Assembly (NCBI GenBank): GCA_035048485.1
Contig: CM068582.1
Coordinates: 15,070,001-15,134,000, forward strand
Origin: Pteria penguin
Lineage: Eukaryota; Mollusca; Bivalvia; Pterioida; Pteriidae
Direction of reading: 5' to 3'
Length of the DNA stretch: 64,000 bases
The position numbers were made by a program, and so were the translations under genes. Every line of letters starts with the position of its first letter. Positions within the stretch are counted from its first letter, which is position 1. A model generated the notes under the pieces. The model was not told the DNA's origin and ran no database searches. It worked only from the letters and a program-made list of their open reading frames with translations. Positions 48,401 through 58,178 of the stretch are shown here, one piece after another.

Positions 48401-51400
48401 TAATGTACATTTTAGACACCTTTAGATTGTATTAAACATACATTACTTGTTTATTATTGCAACCTGGAAGGCTTTATAGGTGTACTAGTAAAGCAGTCTT
48501 CATGAAAACTCACCAGCCCGATGCCCGAGGCCACCAAATTTATTGCTGGTCTAATAAAAGCTCTCTAACAAAATATACAATGGGCTTGTAAAATTTATCT
48601 GTGGGCTAGTTGTTTCGAAAAAATTTTCGTGAGGACTGGTGGAGATTTTGAAGGGAGAACTTGAGAAATGGATGAGAATTAAAAAGAAAGTTAAGGGTTG
48701 TTTATCATTCGATCAATATTTTGAATGAATATAATTTTATTTGCACTGGAACTAAAATTAATATTCCCGCAGATCGACTGTACACGGGCATATTCTTTTT
48801 TTCCCATTCTATTCATAACAATAACCTTGGCCATCACTTTTGAACGATAGAAATTTGTCAAAACAAACGGTGTACATGTAGCTGTCTGTACACTATAAGT
48901 TTCCTGAGAACCCATTGATGAAAACCTTAGTTTTTTTTTGTTAAAATTTGGACAACACACCGAGTAAATATCGGGTATAAATTGCCGAGGTAATAGGGAC
49001 ATTTATGCTGGATTTATGATCAGAAAATTATGGGATTCATTCGTACAAACAACACATTCTAAATTAATAATGATATTGAACGAAGCTTGGTGTAGTAGTT
49101 AAGCACATAGCTTGCAGTGCTGGTAATCCAGATTAGATTCCTGGTTTGCTACCTCTGGGTTCCATGTTGCCATCTGACTGAAATTTTTTGAAATTGTCTT
49201 AAAACATCAAAATCAAGGTGCATGTTAACTGTAAAAAAAATTTTCATTCATAAAATTTTACTAGGAAAATGTGTTACTTAAACATGTTTTGGTGTACTTG
49301 AATCACACTGAGTAAATTGTATAAAATTTCAGAATGTTTGTGTCAACGAAAAAATGTGGATAACGGAGTGTTATGTTACTTTTACTGCAAACTCCCTTCG
49401 GCACACTTACTGTATGTTTTAAGCTTATTGTGATATTTTGTACTCTTTGTATTATGTACAACCCTGAGTTCTGACGATAAATAGGAAATTTGTATTACAG
49501 ACGAGATGATCCGTACTACTCTGACCCCTACAGGCGACCTCCAGATGACCCGTACTACGACAGATATAGAGATGATCCATACGGGTAAGATAAGAAAAAC
49601 AAAATGGAGAATCTGTGTTGCATGTTTACAGTATTGGTAACCATCATGAACGATAGTTACCCAGGAAAATACTATCTGTGTATTTATTTCAGCCAAATTT
49701 TTATTTTCTTGAAGTAAGAGGTGTCAGAAAAGCTCAATTGGTTAAATGCTTGATTTTAGACTGAGAGGTCTTGGAGGCGAATCCAGTCTGTGACCTGTCT
49801 TTCAGATGAAATGTAAAAAAGTGAGGTTATTTGGCATGTGAAAGATCCCCCAGTGCTTTGAATGGGTCCATCACCTAGATCTAAGTTTCTGTGCATTGCT
49901 TCTTGTAGATGGCACAACCATGTAAGTGCAGTAATCTTGGTGTGACAAAAATCAATAACATAAAACAAACAAACAAACAAACTTAGAGTTACAAAATGTA
50001 GCACTGTCCATCTTATGCAAATGCCTCATTATGCTGATACAGTGATTGAAACATAAATTCATGGGTATATATGAAGTTTGGGCACAAGTCTGCTAATTGG
50101 GACTTTTCGTTATGCAGAGTTATTTCCCATATGTGCAGGTATCTGACGTTAAACTATTGTGACATCATGGAGTTTCTAAAACATTTCCCATAATTTTACA
50201 CCAGTTTCCATCGAATTGGTTGACGTCACAATGCTTTGATGTCAGATACCTGCTCATATGGGAAGTAACTCTGTATAACGAAAAGACTCAATTGAAAACC
50301 AGGATGATATCGCCAATTTCAAGTACATGCAAGGGTTGTGGTAAGTGGTTGGGTATCTGACTGAGGTTTTTTAACGGCCCTCATTTTCATCAAGACAAGT
50401 GAAATGCATGCACTTATAACAAGGGGCAAGAATGCTTATGATAAGTAATTATTGGGTCTTTTTGTTGTACAGTTGTAACCCATGTTAGCAGCTACTTGAT
50501 GTCAAACCATTATGACGTGAAGCAGTTCCATCGACACTGATTTAAAATTACGGGAAATGATAGAGAAATAGTATGACGCCATAATGGTTTGATGTCAGAT
50601 ACCTGCTCATATGGGAAATAGCTCTGTATAACTAACCATGTTTTCAAAATTTTGTCACCTGCAGAAAAGTTTTACTTGAATTGTTTAGACGGCCCATTGA
50701 TAGCCATATCCCTGATTTATCACATGTTTTGCTGTTTATGCAGTGAAATAACGCTATGTTATAAATCAGTTCATGGCATAGGTGACGTCATAGCATGGAA
50801 AAGAATTTTGTCAAGCTGTTGTTTGATGAAATAAGCACCTTTTAACTGAGTCTAAACATGTAATAAAAAGAATCTGAAATGAATTTTCATTTCATACGGT
50901 ATTTATGAAGCTCATTGTGTGTTTTATATCCCTTCACCTAGGCTTGGGGATATAAAACAAACAACTTGTTTCATGAATACCATATGAAATGAAAATTAAT
51001 TTCAGATCCTATATATATTTATAATAAAGAGTTGCTCCGTAATGGTCCTGTATAGTCTAAATGCAGTATATGTCCATTAAGTGTGATTTGTTTTTTGACT
51101 TTAGTTTTGACTCTTAAATGTAACATGTATCTGTCACACCATTTTATTTTGAAAAGTAGATCTGAGGTTTACTCTGTGTTTTCTTTTGTAGGCGTTATAG
51201 AAGAGATCCCTTGCCGCCACCCAGAGACCCATACGCAGACCCTTATCGGGACCCTTATTACAGAGATTATCCTGCCGCATATGATGTTCCAGCAAGGAAA
51301 CCACCGCCCCCAGACTGTGAAGTCGTCATTCTAAATGCGCTACTAAAGTAATAAGCTTTTATTTGACAGTGAATGCACACTCTTATAAATCTATCAATCT

Positions 51401-54400
51401 ATTTTTAGTACACTATTTATACCGCATTTCTGCACAGCCGTTGTTATATCATAATCTTGGCCATTTTGACAAACGAAATTTTTTATTGTGAATAGACTTG
51501 CATTAGTCTTGCATGTAACAATACAAATCTGAAGTTAAGGTATACATGGTGCATAATCCTATGGTGGTGTTTATGCTAGCTAAGGAGGTACCCTTAGAGG
51601 TGTTGGTCAAGATTGTAGTTTGGTCCACTTGGGACAACTTTACTTGCTTATGTATTGAAATCTTTTTTAGGTGTTTTGCAAAGAATTTAAGAAATTTGAA
51701 ATTGAACGTGAAATTTTCGGATATTGTGTACGATACATAGTGTTTCACAAACACATTTTGTAATGGTTGTAGAAACTATGGGGAATTTGTGGAGAGAAAG
51801 TTGAAAGCCGTAGGATTAGTTGTGAACCTCTCGACTATCAAAGAAGACCGAACAATTCCCCAGGTGATTGAGGAAACAGCGAAGCGAGGATGTCTGTTTG
51901 CTATCGTCATAAACAGTCAGAATGAGACTCATCATTCCCTTACTGTCAACATACTGCATGGTACACCACAAGGTAAGCCACTTGTTTGTGCCGTTTGTAG
52001 TAGTAGACTCTTTACAGACAATAAGACTAATGACTCTTTTTTTTTTTTTAAAGGTGTAAACTATTCTCATCAAGGTTCCAAATTATTGATTGAAACACTC
52101 TTCTATAAGGGATAGATAAAGATACCGTTATTTTTATTTTTTAAAACAAGTATGATTTACTTTTATCAGGTTATATAAACTCTTTACAAGTCGATGAACT
52201 CTTCTTGTTTGTTTGAAAAGCAGTCAAAGGATATTGAGAAAAGCTGATTTAGCTCTTTGTTTTTCGTGAGTTCGGAAAGATGCAAATGAAGTTGTCGGCT
52301 TTTTCAACACAAACACTTACTTGAATAATACAGAAGATTTCTTTACAAAGAAGTACGAAAGTGTTGTCAATTATATCTTGATAATCGGTTTAATATTTGA
52401 ATCAGTGAATTAAAATAATTCTAAAGCGTGCAATATTACCGCATGAAACACCGCTGAAATGGATACATTGTATCATTAAAATGATTTAAACAACTGAAAC
52501 AAAAAGAGACGTGAAAATATAAAGAAATACAATTTTTGAGTAACAGCGGGTATGAGACAATGCGATTTGCATCAACAGTCATCAGCCAAGTACACCGTGC
52601 TCAAATATGAATTTATAAAATAGATTTAAAATATGTATGACGGCATTGCGAAACAAATGCGCTGTAAACAAACGTCCATTGTGTGTGCTTAATATTTGCA
52701 TTGGCTTGCGTGTTATGAAATTTGAAAGGATGTAAAACTTATAATGAATGCGTACATCGGTATTTAATTGTCGCAGAGGATTTCATTCTGTTGTTTACTG
52801 AAGTTGAACCAACGTATTGAAGTCTTAAAATAAAAAAAAAATGATCACAGTTACATATTTGTACGTTTTCATTTCTTAAAACTGCCGTGAATAAAACGAC
52901 TCCAAAGAAATGATCTTAATATCATAAAAGAGATTGTAAATTAAGGAAGGACGCTTGATTTTGGTATCTAGCTTTACACTCGTGTCACACATCCGCGAAT
53001 AAAATTATTGGCAAATGAAAACAATTGTTTTATTAAAGTCTGTGATGTACCTGTATGTTGTATATATATCATGTGTGATTGTTGTTGATCAGAGTATGAC
53101 AATATTAGTTAAAACTTTCATTCTTAGTGCATCACTATCACTAATTTTGATGTTGATTTTGTAGTAAACTTGATTGTTGCTGACTTTTGAAATGGTGTTT
53201 GTGTATTAGTGATTATATTATAGATGAAAATGAAGCAGAATTATTCAACTTCATGGTTTATCATCTTTTTCGAAATTTAAAAATGATGAAGAATCTTTTT
53301 ATCGTCTGTCGCGAATTTTGAAAACATTGCGAAATTCATCAATAATTTACTTACCAACGATGTTGATAATTGAATGTTTAAAGATTTGAAAAATAATTTC
53401 AGTCCCTACAGGATCGGAATTTCGCAAACTGCACAAGATTAAAGGACTTTACAACAGAAACACCTATTATTTAAAGCTATGCCGTAAATATCCATAATAT
53501 TCTTGAAAGTCGAAATTTGAATTGCGATGGCTCTTTCTTTAAAAGAAAAAAACACCATTCCTAATAGCGTCATTGAAACATGAATAACTCGTGAATAAAT
53601 GACGTGAGCTTAGCTAAAAACAAAGTGTGTCAAACTTAATCAGAAAGTACATCATAGCAATTTTCTAAAAAACGAAAGTTAATTCAAGATACATGTATAC
53701 TAAAGAACGTACGAAACAACAAATGAAATAAATAATATCAATCCGTCTCCTGTTTTTTACAGTCTAGTGAATAAGGAAAATTCTTGAACTTTGGATTAAA
53801 TTCTTGCACATTAAATACATGAAACGAGTGGGTTAGTACTTAAAGAATCACCTACTGAGATTTTTATGTTTGTACATCGGTAGATTTTTGCGTGTTATTT
53901 TATTGTGATGAATGATGCTTATTATGAATGACACTTAGGTAAGTCCCTACAAGTTTTTCGAAATGATTTGTCACCAGCTGAAAAGGAGCAACAATATTAC
54001 TGTGTTACCTTAAAGTTACCCTTGTCTTTGGCTTTATCAAACTACATCTTTCCATTTTCTTAATCGTATAGAACACAGGAACATGCCAGTGGATGACGCC
54101 ATGAGTCTGGTATCACGCAGCTTTGAGTCTCACAAAGCAAAGGAAAGAGAAAAAGCTGCCTCACTTGTTCCTGAGAGAGCCCCACCCCCAGCACCTAGAC
54201 CCCCTCCCCCTTTTGTGCCCCCAGGACCTGACATTGCATACCTTTTGCATTTGTTAGCGGATAACCGACAGCTGACACTTGAAGAACTGGATAAAGTCTT
54301 GAAATACCTTAATGAACGACGGGACAAGATGTATGAGGCGGAAGGCAGACGGCCTGTGGCAGAACCTACTGGTCAGTATTTGATGCATCGAGATATATTT

Positions 54401-55352
54401 AACTGTAACTTCAGCAAAGTGGTATCAATGGAGACTGTATAGCTTGTACTTCAAAAATGACCGAAATCGGTGCTTTGTTTCCTACTATAACTGTATGGAA
54501 TTCTATGTAGGCTCATGGTCCAAGACTATATATTGTATTATTATCAAAGATTATTCATTACTCAAAATTCACCATCACCTCTTTGTGAGAAGGGCGGGTT
54601 GGTTAGCAGTATGTTATTGAATTTCTAATCTGAAGACTTGGGTTCGGTTTTGGTTTTCTGTTCAGATTTTTGTGAGGTGATTTGTCATATTTTATAGTGC
54701 TTTCGGTCTTTCAAATGATATTATGATGATTTATTTAAATTTAACATGAAAGATGTATTTAATGAAAGGGGTTAGTAAAACGTAAGGGTGAAAGGAAGTC
54801 CAAATTTTGAATCAGTTTCACTTTGAAAATTTCTATTTTGCAGGATATAGTGCAGTAGAACCTGTAAAACCAGAAGTTACGAGTCTTCAACAAGAACAGC
54901 AAGAGCTGCAAGCCAAGATTCTTAGCATCCTTAATGGTCCAGGGGATAAACCGGTATCGAATCCTCCCTTGAGTCAAAGCCGTCCAAGCATGGAGATGGG
55001 CAATGGTGCACAAGGTCAGACTGGAGGTCAAGGAGGAGTGTCTTCTCTCATAAACTTCGATAATCCAAGTGTTCAGAAAGCATTAGATAATCTCATTCAG
55101 AGTGGGCCAAACTTGCTGAAGACCATCACACCACAACAGACTGCAGGTCATGCTCCAGCACAGGAGATGAGGAGAGAGCCTATGCCGGGGCATGGAGGGT
55201 ATGGCCAAGGGACACCTGCGGGGCATCATCAACACCAAGCACCAGTCCAGCACCCTGGGGCACCTGTCCAAGGCCAAAGGCCAATGTATACAAGCCCTTC
55301 AGCAGGCCAGCCTAGACCTTCAATGCAGCCTGGACCCAGAAGACCATACTAA
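41969..55352 (+). CDS. NCOA5: NCOA5 homologue, nuclear receptor coactivator 5 with RRM
   Basis: Ten exons (41969-42419, 44065-44175, 45169-45280, 46868-46990, 47687-47767, 49501-49584, 51192-51347, 51773-51972, 54072-54371, 54844-55352) join in phase with GT-AG introns to 708 residues. Residues 3-110 are RS-rich. An RRM follows (RNP2 VFIGHL at 124-129, RNP1 RGFGFVQF at 157-164), then a linker rich in RDP and DPY, then the anticodon-binding-like domain characteristic of NCOA5 (about 362-445, from CEVVIL to HGTPQEHRNMP). LLHLL at 497-501 sits where vertebrate NCOA5 has its LXXLL motif, followed by ADNR. The C-terminal block NFDNPSVQKALDNLIQSGP is at 610-628. Family role: nuclear coregulator of oestrogen and other nuclear receptors, also linked to RNA processing. 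The RRM and RS region are absent or reduced in the vertebrate protein as I know it. Polyadenylation signal at 55518. Confidence 0.95.
42420..44064. other. NCOA5 intron 1
   Basis: 1.6 kb, AT-rich. Contains a GTCT simple repeat near 42665-42682 and a TA-type repeat near 43815-43840. No mobile element recognised. Confidence 0.5.
44065..44175 (+). CDS. NCOA5: NCOA5 exon 2: RRM RNP1
   Basis: 111 nt, phase 1 at both ends; acceptor GCTTTCAG, donor CTAG|GTAAGT. Encodes HERGFGFVQFEKEEEALEAV and GGLLKGYTL. Confidence 0.95.
44192..44465 (+). mobile_element. tRNA-derived SINE, family 2, in NCOA5 intron 2
   Basis: Starts 17 bases after the exon 2 donor. The tRNA-like head carries GGTTTGAACCCC, and the body GGATCCATAGC and ATGCAAATGCATCAGGCAGA, ending near AATAATCTTGGTGTG. 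A 16-base C-run lies inside it. Confidence 0.7.
44777..44946 (-). mobile_element. tRNA-derived SINE, family 1, in NCOA5 intron 2
   Basis: Reverse copy of the 9.8-kb element: GGTGTAGAGGTTAAGTATTT as A box, GGGGTTCAATTCCC as B box, then GTGCCACTATGTTTTCAGAG and GTCGCGATATACCG. Confidence 0.8.
45169..45280 (+). CDS. NCOA5: NCOA5 exon 3
   Basis: 112 nt, acceptor GTTACTAG, donor GACAG|GTATGT, phase 1 in and phase 2 out. Ends the RRM (DVKMALEGRKKPG) and starts the P/G/A-rich linker. Confidence 0.93.
45453..46121. mobile_element. Short copy of the hairpin-ended element, in NCOA5 intron 3
   Basis: Starts TTTAGCTCACCTGAGCCAAG with TGAGCTATTGTGATCAATCG and ends CAGGTGAGCGATATAGGCCC with ACTTGGGCC. 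It is the reverse complement of the ends of the 22.6-25.1-kb element with most reiterated units missing. Confidence 0.8.
46122..46867. other. Rest of NCOA5 intron 3
   Basis: A 77-codon plus ORF at 46201-46434 and its minus shadow were checked; neither has splice sites of fitting phase or a recognisable motif. Otherwise AT-rich. Confidence 0.45.
46868..46990 (+). CDS. NCOA5: NCOA5 exon 4
   Basis: 123 nt, phase 2 at both ends. The correct acceptor is GATATAG at 46861-46867: the more obvious CCCCCAG at 46879 breaks the frame. Encodes FPPPGGPRHTAPGAPADRER then SPVRDPYDDRYRDPY. Confidence 0.9.
47687..47767 (+). CDS. NCOA5: NCOA5 exon 5
   Basis: 81 nt, phase 2 at both ends; acceptor TGTCCTCAG, donor GAAAG|GTAATT. 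Encodes YAPPRAENAEGRVWPPKSG and AKSEEYE. Could be skipped without a frameshift. Confidence 0.88.
49078..49200 (+). mobile_element. Diverged family-1 SINE, in NCOA5 intron 5
   Basis: Head GCTTGGTGTAGTAGTTAAGC with a degraded B box (AGATTAGATTCCTGG) and a shortened body. The rest of the intron (47768-49500) is AT-rich with nothing else recognised. Confidence 0.6.
49501..49584 (+). CDS. NCOA5: NCOA5 exon 6
   Basis: 84 nt, phase 2 at both ends; acceptor GTATTACAG, donor TACGG|GTAAGA. Encodes three DPY units, RDDPYYSDPYRRPPDDPYYD. Confidence 0.92.
49712..49990 (+). mobile_element. tRNA-derived SINE, family 2, in NCOA5 intron 6
   Basis: Has CTCAATTGGTTAAATGCTTG as A-box region, CCTGTCTTTCAGATGAAATG, GGCATGTGAAAGATCCCCCA, ATGGGTCCATCACCTAGAT, and a tail of CAAA repeats. 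Confidence 0.8.
50103..50287. mobile_element. Foldback MITE with CRE-like sites, copy B
   Basis: Ends CTTTTCGTTATGCAGAGTT and AACTCTGTATAACGAAAAG; the interior contains TTGACGTCACAATG and a complementary ATCTGACGTTAAACTATTGT. Confidence 0.8.
50454..50633. mobile_element. Foldback MITE with CRE-like sites, copy C
   Basis: More diverged copy: left TTTTTGTTGTACAGTTGTAA, right TGGGAAATAGCTCTGTATAA, with GATGTCAAACCATTATGACG inside. It lies about 165 bases from copy B. Confidence 0.65.
51192..51347 (+). CDS. NCOA5: NCOA5 exon 7
   Basis: 156 nt, phase 2 at both ends; acceptor CTTTTGTAG, donor CTAAA|GTAATA. Encodes more RDPY repeats and the start of the anticodon-binding-like domain (DCEVVILNALLK). 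Confidence 0.93.
51773..51972 (+). CDS. NCOA5: NCOA5 exon 8: anticodon-binding-like domain
   Basis: 200 nt, acceptor GTTGTAG, donor CACAAG|GTAAGC. Encodes NYGEFVERKLKAVGLVVNL through FAIVINSQNETHHSLTVNI and HGTPQ, the core of the NCOA5 domain. Confidence 0.95.
51973..54071. other. NCOA5 intron 8, repeat-poor
   Basis: About 2.1 kb, the largest stretch of the window in which no repeat family was recognised. AT-rich with scattered ATTTG-type motifs; no ORF of interest. Confidence 0.5.
54072..54371 (+). CDS. NCOA5: NCOA5 exon 9: LXXLL motif
   Basis: 300 nt, phase 1 at both ends; acceptor TCGTATAG, donor CTACTG|GTCAGT. Begins EHRNMP, identical to the vertebrate sequence, then a proline run and IAYLLHLLADNRQLTLEELD. 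Confidence 0.95.
54844..55352 (+). CDS. NCOA5: NCOA5 terminal exon
   Basis: 509 nt with stop; acceptor TTTTGCAG, phase 1. Contains QQELQAKILSILN and NFDNPSVQKALDNLIQSGP, both conserved in vertebrates, and a Q/G/H/P-rich tail ending GPRRPY. Confidence 0.96.
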
Positions 55353-55517
55353 ACTAATACATAATGGTCTAATCATGATTTCTCCTTGAAAAGGATGCTG
55401 GACTGCTTCAGTATTTGTTACATTTATTCATTTTGTTTGTCACAGTCATGGTACATACATAAGTTGTTTATCATTTTATGTCATGGTCATCCATCAAAAA
55501 GGTCTTAAGAATATGTC

Positions 55518-55523
55518 AATAAA
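55518..55523 (+). terminator. NCOA5: NCOA5 polyadenylation signal
   Basis: AATAAA 166 bases after the stop, followed within 30 bases by a T-rich stretch (GATTTTATTTCTC). Confidence 0.75.
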
Positions 55524-55594
55524 GATGTTGTACAAGATTTTATTTCTCATTGCCTCTTATAACATTTTCTGTATGTAATTGTTGTCTTGATCTG

Positions 55595-55678
55595 AAGATA
55601 CAATTTACCTTGGTACATGAAGATACATTTACCTTGGTACAGAAAGATACAATTTACCTTGGTACAGGAAGATACAAT
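55595..55678 (+). repeat. Short tandem repeat, about 25 bp unit
   Basis: GAAGATACAATTTACCTTGG with TACA repeats about 3.5 times with small changes, starting 70 bases past the NCOA5 polyadenylation signal. A family-1 SINE fragment (CGCCACTGTTTTGAGAGGTT) follows at 55707. Confidence 0.75.
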
Positions 55679-55779
55679 TCCATTAATAAATCAAATACAT
55701 GCTCGTGTTTCGCCACTGTTTTGAGAGGTTGGTTACCTCCACCTTCTATGTCGACAAAAGTTACACAGTGCTGAACGTA

Positions 55780-56530
55780 AGTCATACCTCGATTATATAT
55801 AATGTATGCTGAACTTGGAAGTCCCTATCAGTGACACGAGGTATAAATTACTCATCAGCATTACCTATATACCTAGAGATATTCTACAGACGTGAAATTA
55901 CGAAAATTCATCGTAGTCGCTGTCGATATTCTGTACTTAAAGAGTAAGTCGTCCAAGTAAGCGAGACCCTGAGTAGATTTTGTGTACACAAAGTGCATAC
56001 ATGTATTATAGGATATGCATGGGACTCGGAGAGTCCGACTTGGTGTGGATAAGCGCATGGTTTGCGATGCAGGCGTATGAGTTAGGTCCAAGATAATGAC
56101 GTTGTTATTCTCGAAGTCGGCGTGACATCATACTGAAGTTTAAATGAAGATGATACCCGAAACATTCCGATGATGACCTAGGGCATAAACTCGGTGTTTA
56201 CCATAGACTATAATACTGAATTATATTTTGAGTAAAAGAGGTACACGAGTCATAAAAGTGCTGAAATTCAATCAAGAATCTGAAAAAATATTGCCCCGTT
56301 TTCTTTTTGAAATATTACATGATCGCGGTTTAAAGATATGAGATTACAGAATATCGGATTTTTCGCTTAAAGTGAGGATGAATCCCGAGACTTATCTCGC
56401 AACAAATTTGGCGCATTTTGGGACATATGTCCAATCCAACCTCGAAAATCCATTTCGTAATTTATTTCTGAGAAGTTGGTGGAAGCAACGTTAAACTATC
56501 CAACAGAATCCTTTAATACCAATTTGAAGG
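55780..56530. other. Intergenic, no gene seen
   Basis: AT-rich with a possible SINE head fragment at 56040-56075 (TTGGTGTGGATAAGCGCATG). Nothing coding recognised. Confidence 0.4.
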
Positions 56531-56537
56531 ATCATAG

Positions 56538-56724
56538 CAGGCGCGGATCCAGAAATATTGTTGAGAGGGCGTCTACTCCCCCCCCCCCCCCAAAAAAATC
56601 CGAGAGGGATCCACGTATGTTTTGTGTGTAAAATGACTTATTTTACATTGGAAAATGACAAGTAATTTTTGCCGAATCTCTGGTAGGTCCCGACTCCCAG
56701 TCCACCCCTCTGGATCTGCGCATG
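56538..56724. mobile_element. hAT-like MITE with 5-bp TSD
   Basis: Ends CAGGCGCGGATCCAG and CTGGATCTGCGCATG, flanked by CATAG at 56533-56537 and 56725-56729. Contains a C-run/A-run of variable-looking length. Confidence 0.78.
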
Positions 56725-57209
56725 CATAGTGTGCTTCTTAAGAAGTACTTGATTCCAGCGAAGCAAAATAAGTACTACATCAGTGCCGTAAAGGTGTGAT
56801 TTGTATGCATAATTTGAATTACGAAAATTTGAATTTAAATATAAACGCTTCCTTAAATTGTCACTGATACTACGAAAACCCGCGTTCTTTCGTTTCTTGG
56901 AATTAAAGGAATATGACTAATTGCCATTTAATGCATATAATTAGTTACTGTACTCACGGTTATGGCTTTAATGCACTTAATACTGAAATAATTCTTGAAG
57001 TCGAATAGCTGGGTATTTTTTATAACTGGCATTCGGAACATTTCGGGGAAAGCATCAGACTGTAACTTCGAGAGCAATGCATTATCAGGAAGCAATTCTG
57101 ATTGAAAGAAATGATTGAAATATATTTTGTCATTTAAATATGTAAAATTTGAACAATGTTTTGCACATTTCTGATCGTTTTAATAAGCGAAACCCTGATA
57201 CAAATAACC

Positions 57210-57500
57210 CTTATAATTAATGTTTTACGATAAATCCCGTGTTTTACCTCAAACGCATTAACCAGACCTCTTTTAAAAATCTTAAATATAGTAATATTGA
57301 AAGGTGACGTCAGATCGCTTTAGAGAATAAGGTAGACTGAGAAATTGTGAATTAAACCCCCTTAAAATTAATGTTTTACGATAAATCCCGTGTTTTACCT
57401 CAAACACCTTAACCAGACTTCTTAAATATAGTAATATTGAAAGTAGCGTCAGATCGCTTTAGAGAATAAGGTAGACTGAGAAATTGTGAATTAAACCCAA
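57210..57500. repeat. Tandem duplication, about 150 bp
   Basis: Two adjacent copies offset by 151 bases, both with ATGTTTTACGATAAATCCCG, CAGATCGCTTTAGAGAATAA and GTAGACTGAGAAATTGTGAA. The second copy lacks about 11 bases in the middle. Confidence 0.92.
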
Positions 57501-58004
57501 ACCCCTGCTGGGAATTTTTCAATATCACGTGATGACCTTACGTTACGGATGAGGTCGTTGATACCGAGGTCATGTGTTAATCATAGACGGTGGCACAATA
57601 TAAACGTTTAATCTGCAATATTACTGCGCCGTCACAAGTGGCAATTTTTATGCAAGTGTCGCCACTGTTAATGTTATAACACAGATAATGCGGCGAATGA
57701 TTGTCGTATCATGCGATGAATAATTATAGAATCACGTCATAAAATCTTTAAATTTTCACTTTTACAAACCCTGGAGGTAATTTATAACTAATAAATATGA
57801 GCACGTGTGTATTTTGTAACCACGCTGACTCTATTGAAGTGAGCATTGCGGTGAGGACAGCACGGAATAAGCGATTTGTCACAAATTTCACGTCACGTAA
57901 GATTCCTTTGTTTGAAAGCCATGCGTTAATAGGAAAGGGGTTAAGGTTTTGCAACTAAATTTGATATCATTATTTCGTGTAATATAACTGAATACAGATT
58001 TCGG

Positions 58005-58013
58005 GAACACCCC

Positions 58014-58044
<31 letters not shown>

Positions 58045-58045
58045 A
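58005..58045. repeat. Long poly-C/poly-A run
   Basis: More than 20 C followed by an A-run. Such tracts are prone to length errors in assembly. Confidence 0.9.
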
Positions 58046-58111
58046 AGGCAATAATGACTATGCCTCAGTAAGGTTTTTAATATTCTTTGCATTCATTACA
58101 CTACAACATTG

Positions 58112-58117
58112 TTGATG

Positions 58118-58160
<43 letters not shown>

Positions 58161-58178
58161 TGATGATGATGATGATAT
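58112..58178. repeat. Trinucleotide repeat (AAT)n(GAT)n
   Basis: ATA/AAT units followed by GAT units. The apparent poly-Asn/poly-Asp ORF over it is an artefact. Confidence 0.95.
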
